The position numbers were made by a program, and so were the translations under genes. A DNA stretch of 64,000 nt from Fodinibius sp036381435 (GTDB lineage Bacteria > Bacteroidota > Rhodothermia > Balneolales > Balneolaceae), in NCBI GenBank assembly GCA_036381435.1, contig DASVCW010000021.1:42978-106977 (forward strand), written 5' to 3'. Positions 8,367 through 16,791 of this stretch are shown one piece after another. Numbering within the stretch: the stretch's first letter is position 1; each line of letters starts with the position of its first letter. Under the pieces are notes generated by a model. The model did no database searches and was not told the DNA's origin. It saw nothing but the letters and a program-made list of their open reading frames with translations.

Positions 8367-8656
8367 AGGAAAGTCCGAACACCAACGAGCGCCGTGCTTC
8401 CTAACGGGAAGATCCGTCCTAAAGTTATCGGGAGGATAGAAAGTGCCACAGAAAACAAACTACCCAGCACGTAAGTTTACGTGCTGGGAAAAGGTGAAAA
8501 GGTGAGGTAAGAGCTCACCGCTTTGATGGTGACATCAAAGGCAGGGTAAACCTCACGGGGTGCAAGCTCATGCAGGCAGTTGCGCTGCTCGTCGCTACGC
8601 TGCCGGGTAGAGTGCTCGAACTTCGGAGTGATCCGGAGTCCAGATAAATGATTACC

Positions 8657-8964
8657 CCCCGCACATAACTTTTAACATGTAACAACTGTTCATGTATTAT
8701 GTTTATTTGTTGCAAAGTGAAAAATCAGAAAAGTTTTATGTTGGATTTACTTCTGACTTAAAACGTAGACTGGAAGAACATAATACAGGAAAGGTACAAT
8801 CAACGAAAGCATATATCCCTTATAAACTTGTTTACTTTGAAGGGTTTCGAAGTAAAAAAGATGCTCTAATAAGAGAAAAAAAATTGAAACATCATGGACA
8901 AGGGATAAGAAGGCTAAAGGAACGATTACCTAACAGTGTTGTTTCTTAAAAGTTATGTGCGGGG
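8657..8964 (+). mobile_element. inverted-repeat-bounded GIY-YIG unit inside rnpB
   Basis: A perfect 19-bp inverted repeat (8657-8675 and 8946-8964) encloses 270 bp that carry one gene, the GIY-YIG nuclease. The TAA of that gene lies inside the right arm. The unit is placed exactly between P2 (ends 8656) and the CR-V motif (starts 8965) of RNase P RNA, so nothing of the core is lost. It has no target duplication that I can see. In the transcript it would fold into one long stem with the ORF as its loop. Confidence 0.85.
8692..8949 (+). CDS. GIY-YIG nuclease family protein
   Basis: This 85-residue stand-alone GIY-YIG endonuclease domain starts MYYVYLLQS. The paired YVY and YVG motifs lie near residues 3-19, followed by FTSDLKRRLEEHNTG with the conserved Arg and His. 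The metal-binding Glu lies in ALIREKKLK. The length fits the small UvrC-like/homing-type family. The coding sequence is visibly more AT-rich than neighbouring genes. It has no promoter of its own that I can identify and would be transcribed with rnpB. A role in moving or maintaining the surrounding inverted-repeat unit is inferred from position. Confidence 0.92.
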   Translation: MYYVYLLQSEKSEKFYVGFTSDLKRRLEEHNTGKVQSTKAYIPYKLVYFEGFRSKKDALIREKKLKHHGQGIRRLKERLPNSVVS

Positions 8965-9003
8965 ACAGAATTCGGCTTACAGATCATCCATAATTTTAAA
9001 ATG

Positions 9004-9036
9004 AAAAGGCCGTTCCGAAAAGGGGCGGCCTTTTGT
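9004..9036 (+). terminator. rho-independent terminator of rnpB
   Basis: AAAAGGCCG and CGGCCTTTT form a 9-bp stem, and the T-run follows directly. It lies 14 bp beyond the 3' end of helix P1 of RNase P RNA. Confidence 0.85.
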
Positions 9037-9052
9037 TATTTTACGGAATAGA

Positions 9053-9080
9053 TACCAGGCACTTTTGGAAGTGCCTGGTA
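9053..9080. repeat. TACCAGGCACTT palindromic repeat
   Basis: A perfect 12-bp inverted repeat with a TTGG loop. Related hairpins with GTGCC(T/G)GGCA cores occur at 16749-16782 and, as a half-copy, near 15532. It lies between rnpB and the OsmC gene and has no T-run, so it looks like a dispersed REP-type element. Confidence 0.7.
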
Positions 9081-9162
9081 CCTTATCTAAGAACCCCGAC
9101 ATGGTTTCGAAACCTTGTCAGGGCTATACTAAACTACTACTATTAATCATACTTGACAGAAA

Positions 9163-9660
9163 ATGAAGGCATCAGAACTACGGGCCATGCAGGCGCCGCT
9201 AAAGGAAAAATATAAAACAGATCCACAAGAAGCCGAATGGATTCTCCATGCCGAAGGAAAATTGGGATCGGAAATTACATGTGAGGTAGAAACAGAGGCC
9301 GGGATGGCAGAGGCAGGATTACACCCGGCTACCGGCGGTGATGGATCCAAGGCCTGTTCAGGAGATATGTTGCTGCAAGCACTGGTGGCTTGCGCAGGGG
9401 TGACGTTAAAATCCGTAGCTACAGCTATGGGTATTGAAATTAAAAACGGTACCGTTAAAGTTGAAGGAGTACTGGATTTTCGCGGCACGCTCGGTGTATC
9501 GCGGGATGTCCCCGTTGGTTTTAAAGAAATCAGGTTGAATTTTGATTTGGAAACCGATGCTGAACAACCAAAAATCGATAAGCTAATTGAACTGACCGAG
9601 CGGTATTGTGTGATTTATCAAACATTAAAAAACAGCCCTTCTTTACATACAAACTTTTGA
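9163..9660 (+). CDS. OsmC/Ohr-family protein
   Basis: This 165-residue thiol-dependent peroxide-detoxifying family member is cytoplasmic. The first redox cysteine region is GDMLLQALVACAGVTLKSVA (about residues 67-86) and the second is RYCVIYQTLKNSP (about 147-159). These match the conserved Cys pair of OsmC proteins. The N-terminal 30 residues form the usual strand region, and GSKACSG provides the family's loop. It is monocistronic. Substrate (organic hydroperoxide or other) cannot be told from sequence. Confidence 0.92.
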   Translation: MKASELRAMQAPLKEKYKTDPQEAEWILHAEGKLGSEITCEVETEAGMAEAGLHPATGGDGSKACSGDMLLQALVACAGVTLKSVATAMGIEIKNGTVKVEGVLDFRGTLGVSRDVPVGFKEIRLNFDLETDAEQPKIDKLIELTERYCVIYQTLKNSPSLHTNF

Positions 9661-9761
9661 TTGGCAGTGCCAATTTGATCAGCTTTACTCTTAAGAGAAA
9701 CTAAACGGGGTGGCAAGCGTATAAAATGTAGATTTAGATACAGTTTAACTTGTTGATTTTA

Positions 9762-10784
9762 ATGGAAAATTCATTCGTCAATAAAGTTCGTCAGTCACTA
9801 ATACAGCACAAAATCAATCTGCTGGAATGGCTCCAAAATGAAGGCCGGTCGAAGAGTATTTATTTCGGGCTGGACGGCAGCGGAAAAGAATCTTCCGGAA
9901 GTCTGGAGATTATTTCCAAAATTGATACGGCGCTCAATAAAATGGAGAATGGAACCTTTGGTAAATGTGCGCAATGTTCGGAAGAAGTTGAAGTGGATCG
10001 TTTGATATTAGATTTTACTACCTGTGTTTGTCTTGATCATTATACCACAGAGCAAAAACGTGAGCTGGAGAGTGATCTGGAACTTGCAGCTAAAGTCCAA
10101 CAGTACCTGTTGCCGCGCTATCTTCCGTCTATGAAAGGGATGCAAATGGCGGTAATGTCGAAACCGGCGGGAGCGGTGGGCGGTGATTACTATGATTTCT
10201 TTCGCTACCGTAATCATGGACAAGGGTTAGCCATAGCTGACGTAATGGGCAAGGGTATTTCTGCCGGTATGCTGATGGCAAATTTGCAAGCTTCACTTCG
10301 CATTCTTGGCCCCGATTTTATTGAATTATCAGCATTAACTTCGAGGTTAAATGAATTATTTCGATATAATCTGAAACAAATTCGATTTATTACACTGTTT
10401 TTAGCGACGTTTGACCCTGAAACAAAAGAATTCAGTTATTGCAATGCCGGCCATCACCCACCATTGATGTGGAATGCCACTTCCAATTCTGTTTACTGGC
10501 TAAAACCTACAGGTCCGGCAATAGGGTTAGCTCCCGAGGCAAAATATACATCAGGAAAACTTCATTTGGCGGACGGAGATATGCTGGTACTTTATACCGA
10601 TGGGCTGGTAGAAGCACGTAATAATGAACAAACTGAATTCGGATTTGAAAAACTGGAGCAATACACTTCCGGCAATGCTGAAAAATCTCCCGAAAGTTTT
10701 ATAAATGAGCTCATGAATCAGTTTCATCAGTTTGGGGCGAAACTCAGAGATGATCTTACACTGATGGTACTAAAATTAGCTTAA
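9762..10784 (+). CDS. PP2C/SpoIIE-type protein phosphatase with N-terminal DksA-like finger
   Basis: The C-terminal part (about 108-340) is a RsbU/SpoIIE PPM phosphatase with metal ligands in VGGDYYDFF and IADVMGKG, then GHHPPL, LYTDGLVEA and DDLTLMVL. It would dephosphorylate an anti-anti-sigma-type partner. The N-terminal part (about 55-100) matches the DksA/TraR zinc finger: LNKMENGTFGKCAQCSEEV, then a second Cys group TCVCLDH in place of the usual CxxC. The ATG at 9762 is preferred over the TTG at 9750. No partner STAS or RsbW gene is adjacent. The fusion suggests that the finger senses or anchors the enzyme. Confidence 0.88.
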   Translation: MENSFVNKVRQSLIQHKINLLEWLQNEGRSKSIYFGLDGSGKESSGSLEIISKIDTALNKMENGTFGKCAQCSEEVEVDRLILDFTTCVCLDHYTTEQKRELESDLELAAKVQQYLLPRYLPSMKGMQMAVMSKPAGAVGGDYYDFFRYRNHGQGLAIADVMGKGISAGMLMANLQASLRILGPDFIELSALTSRLNELFRYNLKQIRFITLFLATFDPETKEFSYCNAGHHPPLMWNATSNSVYWLKPTGPAIGLAPEAKYTSGKLHLADGDMLVLYTDGLVEARNNEQTEFGFEKLEQYTSGNAEKSPESFINELMNQFHQFGAKLRDDLTLMVLKLA

Positions 10785-10874
10785 TGGGAGTTTACTTTGT
10801 GCCTTTGCCAGGGATAAAGGCAAAACGAAAAGCTGTTTAATAACTTTACTCTTTAGAATATCTTCATTTTTCGA

Positions 10875-11040
10875 AAGTCTTTCCTGAAATTTCCCTGCAC
10901 CCCCTTTGAGAAAGGGGGAGTTTTTGCTTTTTAGTTTTTTTGCCCTGTTTAGAAGGTTAAATGGAAACAAGAGATTTCACTTTAATTAAACCGAAAATCT
11001 CGACTTTCCCCCTTTAAAAGGGAGTTAGGGGATTTAAATG
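10875..11040. repeat. C/G-run hairpin repeats between convergent genes
   Basis: Two short hairpins of the CCCCCTTT...AAAGGGGG class lie here, one near 10893-10918 and one near 11002-11035 that ends in TTAGGGGATTTAAATGG. They fill the 296-bp gap between the phosphatase and the MFS gene, which converge. No gene is seen. Related copies occur near 8140-8250, 15500-15530 and 23585-23670. Confidence 0.5.
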
Positions 11041-11080
11041 GAGGACAAACTTCGGTAACAACACGGATTCTTATGCTAAT

Positions 11081-12310
11081 TTAATCCCTGAACAACGCAA
11101 CTTCACTTTGCACGGTTTCGGGCATGTAGTGATACACTACTCCCGTTCCCACAAGAGTCATGAGGCCGATAACAATAAAGGGAAGTTCAAAGAAAAAGAC
11201 GGCCAGCACGCCGGCAAGTAACGGACCTACAGCAATACCGAGGCCAAGGCCCATCGTAATGATACTCATCTGCCGCCCTTCGCCGCCTTTGCTTGAGAGA
11301 TCGGCAGCAAGCGCAAAAACAGGCGCGGCAACTCCGGCAGCAGCAACTCCCTGAATTAAGCGAAGGATGATGAGCTGGCTCATGGTTTGAACTTCACCCA
11401 GTAAAATGGTGGTGACAGCCATGAGAATTAAGCCTACCAGAATGAAGGGTTTTCGTCCGTAATTATCGGATAAATATCCGACCGGAACCTGAAAAATAAG
11501 GCGGCCGACCATCAACATACTAAAAGCAATGCTGAAGCCGATGGCGGTCATACCCAGCCGTGCGTTGAAAGCGTTTTCTAAAGTGGTTACCATCGAAAAA
11601 CAGCAGGCCATCACAAAGATGGCAACGGCAGCGCTGAATATGCCGGCATTGTAGAGCGAAGCATCAAAAATGTTGAGGCGTTTTGTAGCCGGTTCATCCA
11701 TCTCCAGCGTTACTTCTTTCACCCAAAGTTGAACGAGAAGCATGGAGAGAAAAATAAGGGCAGCCCCGGCATAAAAGGCGGCATCAAAGCCAAAATAAAC
11801 CTTCAGGTAACCACCGATTACGGGCCCGGTTGCGAAACCGATCATTCGAAAGGTGCTAAAAACACCCATCGAACTGCCGCGTGACTCTTTTTGGGTAATC
11901 GCTGTCATTAACGACATAGATGCGGGGATAGTCAGCGCAACGCCGATGCCTTGAAAAGCACGGAGGATAACCAGATGGGTGAAACTTTCAGCAAAAACGA
12001 AAAAGAGGGTACTTACGGCAATGAGTCCCAACCCGAGCTGGATTAGCGACTTTCGCTTGTTCAGCCTGTCGCTGATTGCCCCCATCACGGGCTGAAAGAT
12101 GGAGGTGATGAAGCCGAAGAGAGAAATCAGCAGTCCTACCAGCACCGGGACGGCCAGCGGTAGATATTCATGGGGAAGTTTCGCGACATATAGCGGGATG
12201 AGAATGAAAAGAATACTGTTACCCATCGCGTCTGCCATGCGTGCCAGCGACAACGCCATAATGGCTTTATTGATGCCAAGTATTTTTATAAAACGTTCTT
12301 TAGGAGACAA
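11081..12310 (-). CDS. MFS transporter
   Basis: This is a 409-residue inner-membrane protein with about 12 hydrophobic helices. The signature between TM2 and TM3 is GAISDRLNKRKS (about residue 80), and its second-half counterpart is GYLSDNYGRKPF (about 280). GLLISLFGF and the GPVIGGYL motif C-like stretch suggest the drug/H+ antiporter branch. It is transcribed alone, convergent with the phosphatase. The substrate cannot be assigned; multidrug or sugar efflux are the usual alternatives. Confidence 0.93.
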   Translation of the reverse strand: MSPKERFIKILGINKAIMALSLARMADAMGNSILFILIPLYVAKLPHEYLPLAVPVLVGLLISLFGFITSIFQPVMGAISDRLNKRKSLIQLGLGLIAVSTLFFVFAESFTHLVILRAFQGIGVALTIPASMSLMTAITQKESRGSSMGVFSTFRMIGFATGPVIGGYLKVYFGFDAAFYAGAALIFLSMLLVQLWVKEVTLEMDEPATKRLNIFDASLYNAGIFSAAVAIFVMACCFSMVTTLENAFNARLGMTAIGFSIAFSMLMVGRLIFQVPVGYLSDNYGRKPFILVGLILMAVTTILLGEVQTMSQLIILRLIQGVAAAGVAAPVFALAADLSSKGGEGRQMSIITMGLGLGIAVGPLLAGVLAVFFFELPFIVIGLMTLVGTGVVYHYMPETVQSEVALFRD

Positions 12311-12407
12311 GAAATAGTTTGTTTAAAATTAAGAGGACAAGCCGTAACAGTGATGAACAATTTTCCGTTTAGCAAGAATTCATCAATATACTAATTTCGT
12401 ATAAAGA

Positions 12408-13178
12408 TTATGTGTAGGATTCAGGGTCTTGCCGGTAAAATTTCTGAAGCTGTTGATATAAGTCCGGGTGTTTTTTCTTGAGCGGGCCGGGTTTTTCAAA
12501 AAAGTATTCAGTAACGACTGCAAAAAACTCAGAGAGATTTGTCGCTCCATAGGCATCAATAAGTGTTTGTTGATTCCGCTTCAGATCCCGCAAAAAATTT
12601 TGGAATTCATCCCCCATCACCCGTGCCCATGAAAGGTAATGGGATTCCTCGTATTCAGATTCTATCCGGTCCGTAGCGCCTGATTCGTAGTCCAGTTGAT
12701 GAGCAAACTCGTGAAATACCAGGTTTTGTCCGTCATTGATGTCGGAAGCACCGCGTTTAACTTCATCCCAGGCCAGCACGATATTTCCGTGTGACCAAGA
12801 TTCTCCGTTCCGGTGTTCAAACCCTTCTTCAACAAAAAAGCTTTGATGATGATTTTTGACTTTGGCTACATAGTGATGAGGATAAACCAGCACAGACCGA
12901 AGATCGGGATAGAAAGCAGAGAGATTGTCCAGCCCGAGCATTAAAATGCAGGCCTGGGCGGCAATGGTGAGACGGATTTCATCGGTAATTTCGAGTCCCC
13001 CGCAGCCTTCAAACCGTTTCTCGTCTAAAAATATCTGGATGAGCCCTTGCAGTTTTTGCCGCAATTGATCGGGCAGGTGACGGAAGTAAGGTACATTTTG
13101 TTTAAGGATCGCCGCCCACGCTTCGGGAAAAGGCTTTTGCATCAGGCGCTGTCTGCGGCGTTTTTTAAAACCAAACAT
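12408..13178 (-). CDS. mtfA: MtfA-family zinc-dependent peptidase
   Basis: This is a 256-residue M90-family metallopeptidase. The zinc motif HEFAHQLD (about residue 157) contains the HExxH ligands and catalytic Glu. The third ligand is expected in NLSEFFAVVTEYFFEKP (about 215). The N-terminus FGFKKRRRQRLMQKPFPEAW is typical. In E. coli MtfA regulates the glucose PTS through Mlc; no Mlc is seen here. It lies six bases downstream of smpB and is probably co-transcribed. Confidence 0.92.
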   Translation of the reverse strand: MFGFKKRRRQRLMQKPFPEAWAAILKQNVPYFRHLPDQLRQKLQGLIQIFLDEKRFEGCGGLEITDEIRLTIAAQACILMLGLDNLSAFYPDLRSVLVYPHHYVAKVKNHHQSFFVEEGFEHRNGESWSHGNIVLAWDEVKRGASDINDGQNLVFHEFAHQLDYESGATDRIESEYEESHYLSWARVMGDEFQNFLRDLKRNQQTLIDAYGATNLSEFFAVVTEYFFEKPGPLKKKHPDLYQQLQKFYRQDPESYT

Positions 13179-13184
13179 AGCTTA

Positions 13185-13652
13185 TCACATATCCACTTTA
13201 TACGAACCTTTTACTTTTTTAGCAATCTCTCGCTTGATGTCGCGTTCTTTGATATCATCGCGTTTGTCGTGCCGTTTTTTACCCTTGGCGATACCCAGCA
13301 ACAGCTTTGCATAGCCTTTTTTAAAATAAAGTTTGAGCGGAATCAGCGTATAGCCTTTTCGGGTTATTGCCTTATCCAGTTCGCGGATTTCGCGCTTGTT
13401 TAACAGCAGCTTGCGCTCGCGGCGTTCATCGTGGTTTGCATACGAGCCCTGCTCGTACGGCTTGATGTACATATTTTGCAGCCACACTTCGCCATCTTTC
13501 AAATAAGCGAAAGCTTCACCCAGACTCGCCTTGCCCTGTCGCAGTGATTTTACTTCCGTGCCTTTTAAAACCAGGCCCGCTTCGTAAGTTTCATCAACAT
13601 GATAATCGTGCCTGGCCTTCCGGTTTTTAATAGTTGGTGTGTTGTCGGACAT
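13185..13652 (-). CDS. smpB: SsrA-binding protein SmpB
   Basis: SmpB is the tmRNA partner in trans-translation rescue of stalled ribosomes. The protein is 155 residues. It has NRKARHDYHVDETYEAGLVLKGTEVKSLR at the N-terminus, then the OB-fold core with PYEQGSYANHDE, and the C-terminal basic tail GKKRHDKRDDIKERD that enters the mRNA channel. It is the first gene of a pair with mtfA, six bases apart. tmRNA itself is not in the window. Confidence 0.97.
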   Translation of the reverse strand: MSDNTPTIKNRKARHDYHVDETYEAGLVLKGTEVKSLRQGKASLGEAFAYLKDGEVWLQNMYIKPYEQGSYANHDERRERKLLLNKREIRELDKAITRKGYTLIPLKLYFKKGYAKLLLGIAKGKKRHDKRDDIKERDIKREIAKKVKGSYKVDM

Positions 13653-13731
13653 GGTGGCTTATGATCTTGGAATAAATGTTTTTTGTAAGGGCTGAAGACG
13701 TGAAACGTGAAAGGGCAGACGAAAAATCGCC

Positions 13732-14175
13732 TCACTTCTCACTTTTCACGTTTGCCTCACCATATTCAAACCCCAGCTCACGAAGTTCTTTCAAAATCTC
13801 TTCACCCGGTGAGCGGTCGGGCATAGTTTGGTAAATACTCATAATTTGTTGAATCTCACCCCGGGCTTTCCGGTTATGTGGATTGATTTTGAGCACTTCA
13901 ATGTATTGCTTAAGGGCTGATGTCATTCGCTCGCGCATGCTGCTTCCTTCCGGCCCTCGGTATTCAAGATATAGCCCGTAATTTAAATGGGTTTTTTCTT
14001 TCAAAGTTGAAATATCAGCGCTGGTTTTAGTGGAATCGGCGTTATTCAACAACTCCAGGGCTTGAGCGTAATTATCTTCAGCGATCAGTCCGTTTACTTC
14101 TTCTGCCAAATTTTTAGGAGTCTGGCTCGAGCAAGCGATAAATGTGGTTAATAAAAGCAGTAAGAGATAGCGCAT
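13732..14175 (-). CDS. small lipoprotein, TPR-like
   Basis: The start chosen is the ATG at 14175, because it opens directly into a lipoprotein signal (MRYLLLLLLTTFIACSS, Cys15). Upstream in-frame codons add only a spurious extension. The mature part (about 130 residues) is helical, with a repeat-like unit NYAQALELLNNA and a second LKQYIEVLKINPHNRKARGEI that resembles a tetratricopeptide motif. It ends with IYQTMPDRSPGEEILKELRELG. No specific function is recognised. Confidence 0.78.
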   Translation of the reverse strand: MRYLLLLLLTTFIACSSQTPKNLAEEVNGLIAEDNYAQALELLNNADSTKTSADISTLKEKTHLNYGLYLEYRGPEGSSMRERMTSALKQYIEVLKINPHNRKARGEIQQIMSIYQTMPDRSPGEEILKELRELGFEYGEANVKSEK

Positions 14176-14299
14176 GAACTTAGGTAATAATTTTTGGATG
14201 ATTTTTGAATTAAGAATCAAAGATAAGGAAAAGATTGTTAGACTACATTTCTTACGAAGGTTTTTTATTGCCATCAATAAATATGAACAATAACTTATT

Positions 14300-14430
14300 G
14301 AGCGGTTGAAAATAGTACCTAAAGTTCATTTTTTTGTCATTTCTTCCGAAGGAATCCCTACGGGAGACTTCATCTCGATAAAAAGCATCGCCCCGACTAT
14401 TCGGGGCGCTCGAAATGATAGGCAATGATT
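14300..14430. repeat. degenerate long-palindrome repeat (GTCATTTC...GAAATGA class)
   Basis: This is a partial copy of the large inverted repeat seen intact at 57019-57181. TTGTCATTTCTTCCGAAGG starts it, AAAAGCATCGCCCCGA follows, and CGCTCGAAATGA ends it. It lies in the 355-bp gap between divergent genes at 14175 and 14531. Nothing else is recognisable in the gap; a reading frame at 14252-14449 is an artefact of the repeat. Confidence 0.6.
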
Positions 14431-14530
14431 CTTTCTTTGCTTTAAACATTCTTAACCGCTCAGTGGGTTGTACTATATTCTCAGCCTATTACTCCTTAAC
14501 AGTCCAAAATTTTTGTTTTCACTTTAAGCG

Positions 14531-15403
14531 ATGAAATATCACGACATTACAAAAAGTTCAGGTTCCCTTCGTTCAACCGAAGAATTACCGATTTATTATG
14601 ATTTTTATGTTCCCCTTTCCGAGGATGAGCAGCAATTTCCCGTTATCATTTTTTTGCATGGCTTTAAAGGTTTCAAAGACTGGGGAGCCTTTCCTGTGGC
14701 CTGTGCGGAACTAAGTGCGGCCGGCTTTGCGGTACTGGCAATGAACTTTTCACTCAACGGCGTGGGTGAGAATATGATGGAATTTGATCAACTGGATTTG
14801 TTTGCCCGTGAAACGTTAAGTCAGGATCTGGATGATATAGGATCAGTAGTCACCGCTTTAAAGGATGGCGCTATTTCACCCGAGAAAGCATCAGTCCTGA
14901 CGGATAAAATTGGAATTCTGGGCCATTCCCGAGGCGGACATACTGCTGTGGCGGCAGCGGCGGAATTCCAAGAAATCCAATGCTTGGTTACGTGGTCGGC
15001 TGTGTCAAATTATAATGCCCGGTGGAGTGATGAAATGATCAGCGATTGGAATGAGAAGGGCGTTACCGAAATTAAAAACGGTCGGACAGGACAAATGATG
15101 CCTGTCAAAGAGGTGGTTTATAAAGATGCCCTTGAAAATGCTGGTCGCTTGATGGCGGTAAAGCGGGTTCAGGAATTGGACTTGCCGGCAATGTTTATTC
15201 ATTCGAAGGGTGATGAAGCCGTGCCTTATCAAGATGCCGAAAGCCTGTATCAAAATTGTGCATCGGATGATAAAGAACTCATTCTCATTCCTGACTCGGG
15301 ACATACCTTTGATGTTTCACACCCTTTCGAAGGCAAATTTCCTCCGCCCTTTAAAGAGGTTGTGGGGCACACCCAAAAGTGGTTCAGCCGGCATCTGCAA
15401 TAA
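14531..15403 (+). CDS. alpha/beta hydrolase (dienelactone hydrolase/S9-like)
   Basis: This 290-residue alpha/beta hydrolase has the oxyanion-hole motif FLHGFKGFKDWGAF (about 43) and the nucleophile elbow GHSRGGHTA (Ser about 138). The acid residue lies in HSKGDEAVPY and the catalytic His in DSGHTFDVSHPF. No signal peptide is seen, so it is cytoplasmic. An ester or peptide substrate is possible, but the natural substrate is unknown. It is monocistronic. Confidence 0.9.
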   Translation: MKYHDITKSSGSLRSTEELPIYYDFYVPLSEDEQQFPVIIFLHGFKGFKDWGAFPVACAELSAAGFAVLAMNFSLNGVGENMMEFDQLDLFARETLSQDLDDIGSVVTALKDGAISPEKASVLTDKIGILGHSRGGHTAVAAAAEFQEIQCLVTWSAVSNYNARWSDEMISDWNEKGVTEIKNGRTGQMMPVKEVVYKDALENAGRLMAVKRVQELDLPAMFIHSKGDEAVPYQDAESLYQNCASDDKELILIPDSGHTFDVSHPFEGKFPPPFKEVVGHTQKWFSRHLQ

Positions 15404-15570
15404 CCGAAGCTTTTGTTAGTTACTTAGCCGGGTTAGCTAAATCAAAAGTGATTTTCAACAAGTAAAACTTACCGGTGTTTGACCACTGTGAAACTCAAAG
15501 TCTCCCTGGAGAAGGGGGATTTAGGAGGGATTGCCTGGCACTAATTCACCTACTAATTTTATTTTTAACA

Positions 15571-16737
15571 ATGTTCATAAATACACTTCGACATTTTTTA
15601 CTTACCACGCTGCTTCTGGCATTTACTTTAAGCGCCCCGGCTCAGGTACCCGAACTTATAGACAATCCTGAGTTTCGTACCGATGCCAAAGCCGCGGTTG
15701 ATTCGATCTATAATTTTAATTTTGACGGGGCTGATGAAAGGTTGTCAACCTGGAAGGGAAAGTATCCTGATCATCCCTTGTGGACGCTCATCGACGGCAT
15801 GAAGTTCTGGTGGAAAGTACTTTCGGACCTGCAAGATACTTCGCATGATGAGCAGTTTTATCATATCATGAAGAAAGCCAGCTACCAAGCCGGGAAATTG
15901 CTCTACGATCACCCATCGCATGTGGATGGGCTCATCATAAAAGCCATAAGCAACGGTTATATGGCGCGGCAGTATGCCAACCGCAGTGAATGGCTGACAA
16001 GCTTGAATTATGCGCGAAAAGCGATGAATGCGTATGAGTACCTGTTGGAAGTTAACCCCGGTCTGCCGGACCTTAAACTGGCAGAGGGGTTGAAGCTTTA
16101 CTATTCGGCTTACCTGCCCGAGGCCTATCCAATTGTGCAAACAGTGTCGTGGTTTTTGCCGGACGGGAATAAGCAAAAAGGGCTGGAATTAATACGAATA
16201 GCTTCTGAAAACGCCATTTTTGCACAAGCCGAAGCTACCTATTTTTTGGGAAACATCAATTATAATTACGAGGAAAATTACGCCAGAGCTATTCACAGTT
16301 TTGAAAAACTTCATTCGCAATATCCCAATAACAATTATTACGCTCGTATTCTTGTAAAAGCCTACTACAAGCAGAATCGTTATGACGAAGCTCTTGATTT
16401 TATTGATCGTACGCTGGCGCGATGGCAGCGGGACAGTCTTCCTTATTTGAAAGTGATGCAAGAGGAATTACTTAGCTGGAAAGGGCGCATTTTGGATAGA
16501 ATAGGACTGGATGCCGAAGCGCTGGAAAGTTTTAAAAAAGCTTTTAGGGCAGGTGAAGAATTACCGGCTACTCAGAGTCGTTCGTTTCACGCTTACTCGG
16601 GCTATTATGCTGGGAAAATTTTGTACGAACAGGAAAAGTTGGATAAAGCGGCAACCTATCTCAAAAAAGTAGCCGGGGCAGATGTGGAATCGTCCTACCC
16701 GGAACGGGCAGAAGAGTTGCTTTCAAAAATAAGGTAA
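15571..16737 (+). CDS. exported tetratricopeptide-repeat protein
   Basis: The ATG at 15571 is chosen over the upstream in-frame start at 15475. It opens a Sec signal peptide (HFLLTTLLLAFTLSAPAQ), and the upstream codons read through a C/G-run repeat. The 388-residue product is helical throughout. TPR-type units are visible around 150-190 (SLNYARKAMNAYEYLLEVNPGLP), 245-285 (NYARAIHSFEKLHSQYPNNNYY) and 290-385. It is probably periplasmic and a scaffold. No partner gene is adjacent. Confidence 0.88.
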   Translation: MFINTLRHFLLTTLLLAFTLSAPAQVPELIDNPEFRTDAKAAVDSIYNFNFDGADERLSTWKGKYPDHPLWTLIDGMKFWWKVLSDLQDTSHDEQFYHIMKKASYQAGKLLYDHPSHVDGLIIKAISNGYMARQYANRSEWLTSLNYARKAMNAYEYLLEVNPGLPDLKLAEGLKLYYSAYLPEAYPIVQTVSWFLPDGNKQKGLELIRIASENAIFAQAEATYFLGNINYNYEENYARAIHSFEKLHSQYPNNNYYARILVKAYYKQNRYDEALDFIDRTLARWQRDSLPYLKVMQEELLSWKGRILDRIGLDAEALESFKKAFRAGEELPATQSRSFHAYSGYYAGKILYEQEKLDKAATYLKKVAGADVESSYPERAEELLSKIR

Positions 16738-16748
16738 ATTTCATTTTA

Positions 16749-16782
16749 AGGTGCCGGGCATTTTTTGAAGTGCCTGGCCCTA
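16749..16782. repeat. GTGCC(G/T)GGCA palindromic repeat
   Basis: AGGTGCCGGGCATT and AAGTGCCTGGCCCT form an imperfect hairpin with a TTTTTG loop. It is the same class as 9053-9080 and lies between convergent genes, where it might also aid termination. Confidence 0.65.
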
Positions 16783-16791
16783 AAGAAAAGG

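Larger units (their letters stand above)
8281..8990 (+). ncRNA. rnpB: RNase P RNA, interrupted by a GIY-YIG nuclease unit
   Basis: This is the catalytic RNA of RNase P, which matures tRNA 5' ends. P1 is GATGATC 8284-8290 with GATCATC 8982-8988. P2 is GGTAATC 8292-8298 with GATTACC 8650-8656. CR-I is GAGGAAAGTCC at 8366-8376. GCCACAGAAAACA lies at about 8445-8457, GGTAAACC at about 8545, and AGATAAATGATTACC ends at 8656. CR-V ACAGAATTCGGCTTA is at 8965-8979. Between the 3' strands of P2 and P4 lies a 308-bp insertion (8657-8964) encoding a GIY-YIG nuclease. P3 is an unusual 19-bp hairpin with matching arms. Without the insertion the RNA is about 400 nt, the normal class A size. All core elements are intact, so it is probably functional. 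Confidence 0.94.

Noticed and set aside
8185..8715. Short reading frames on both strands (8185-8439 and 8515-8715) over the RNase P region
   Set aside because: They run across conserved rnpB helices and motifs; the RNA explains the sequence and the frames have no protein-like features.
14252..14449. 65-codon minus-strand frame
   Set aside because: It reads through a decayed long-palindrome repeat; the codon content mirrors the repeat.
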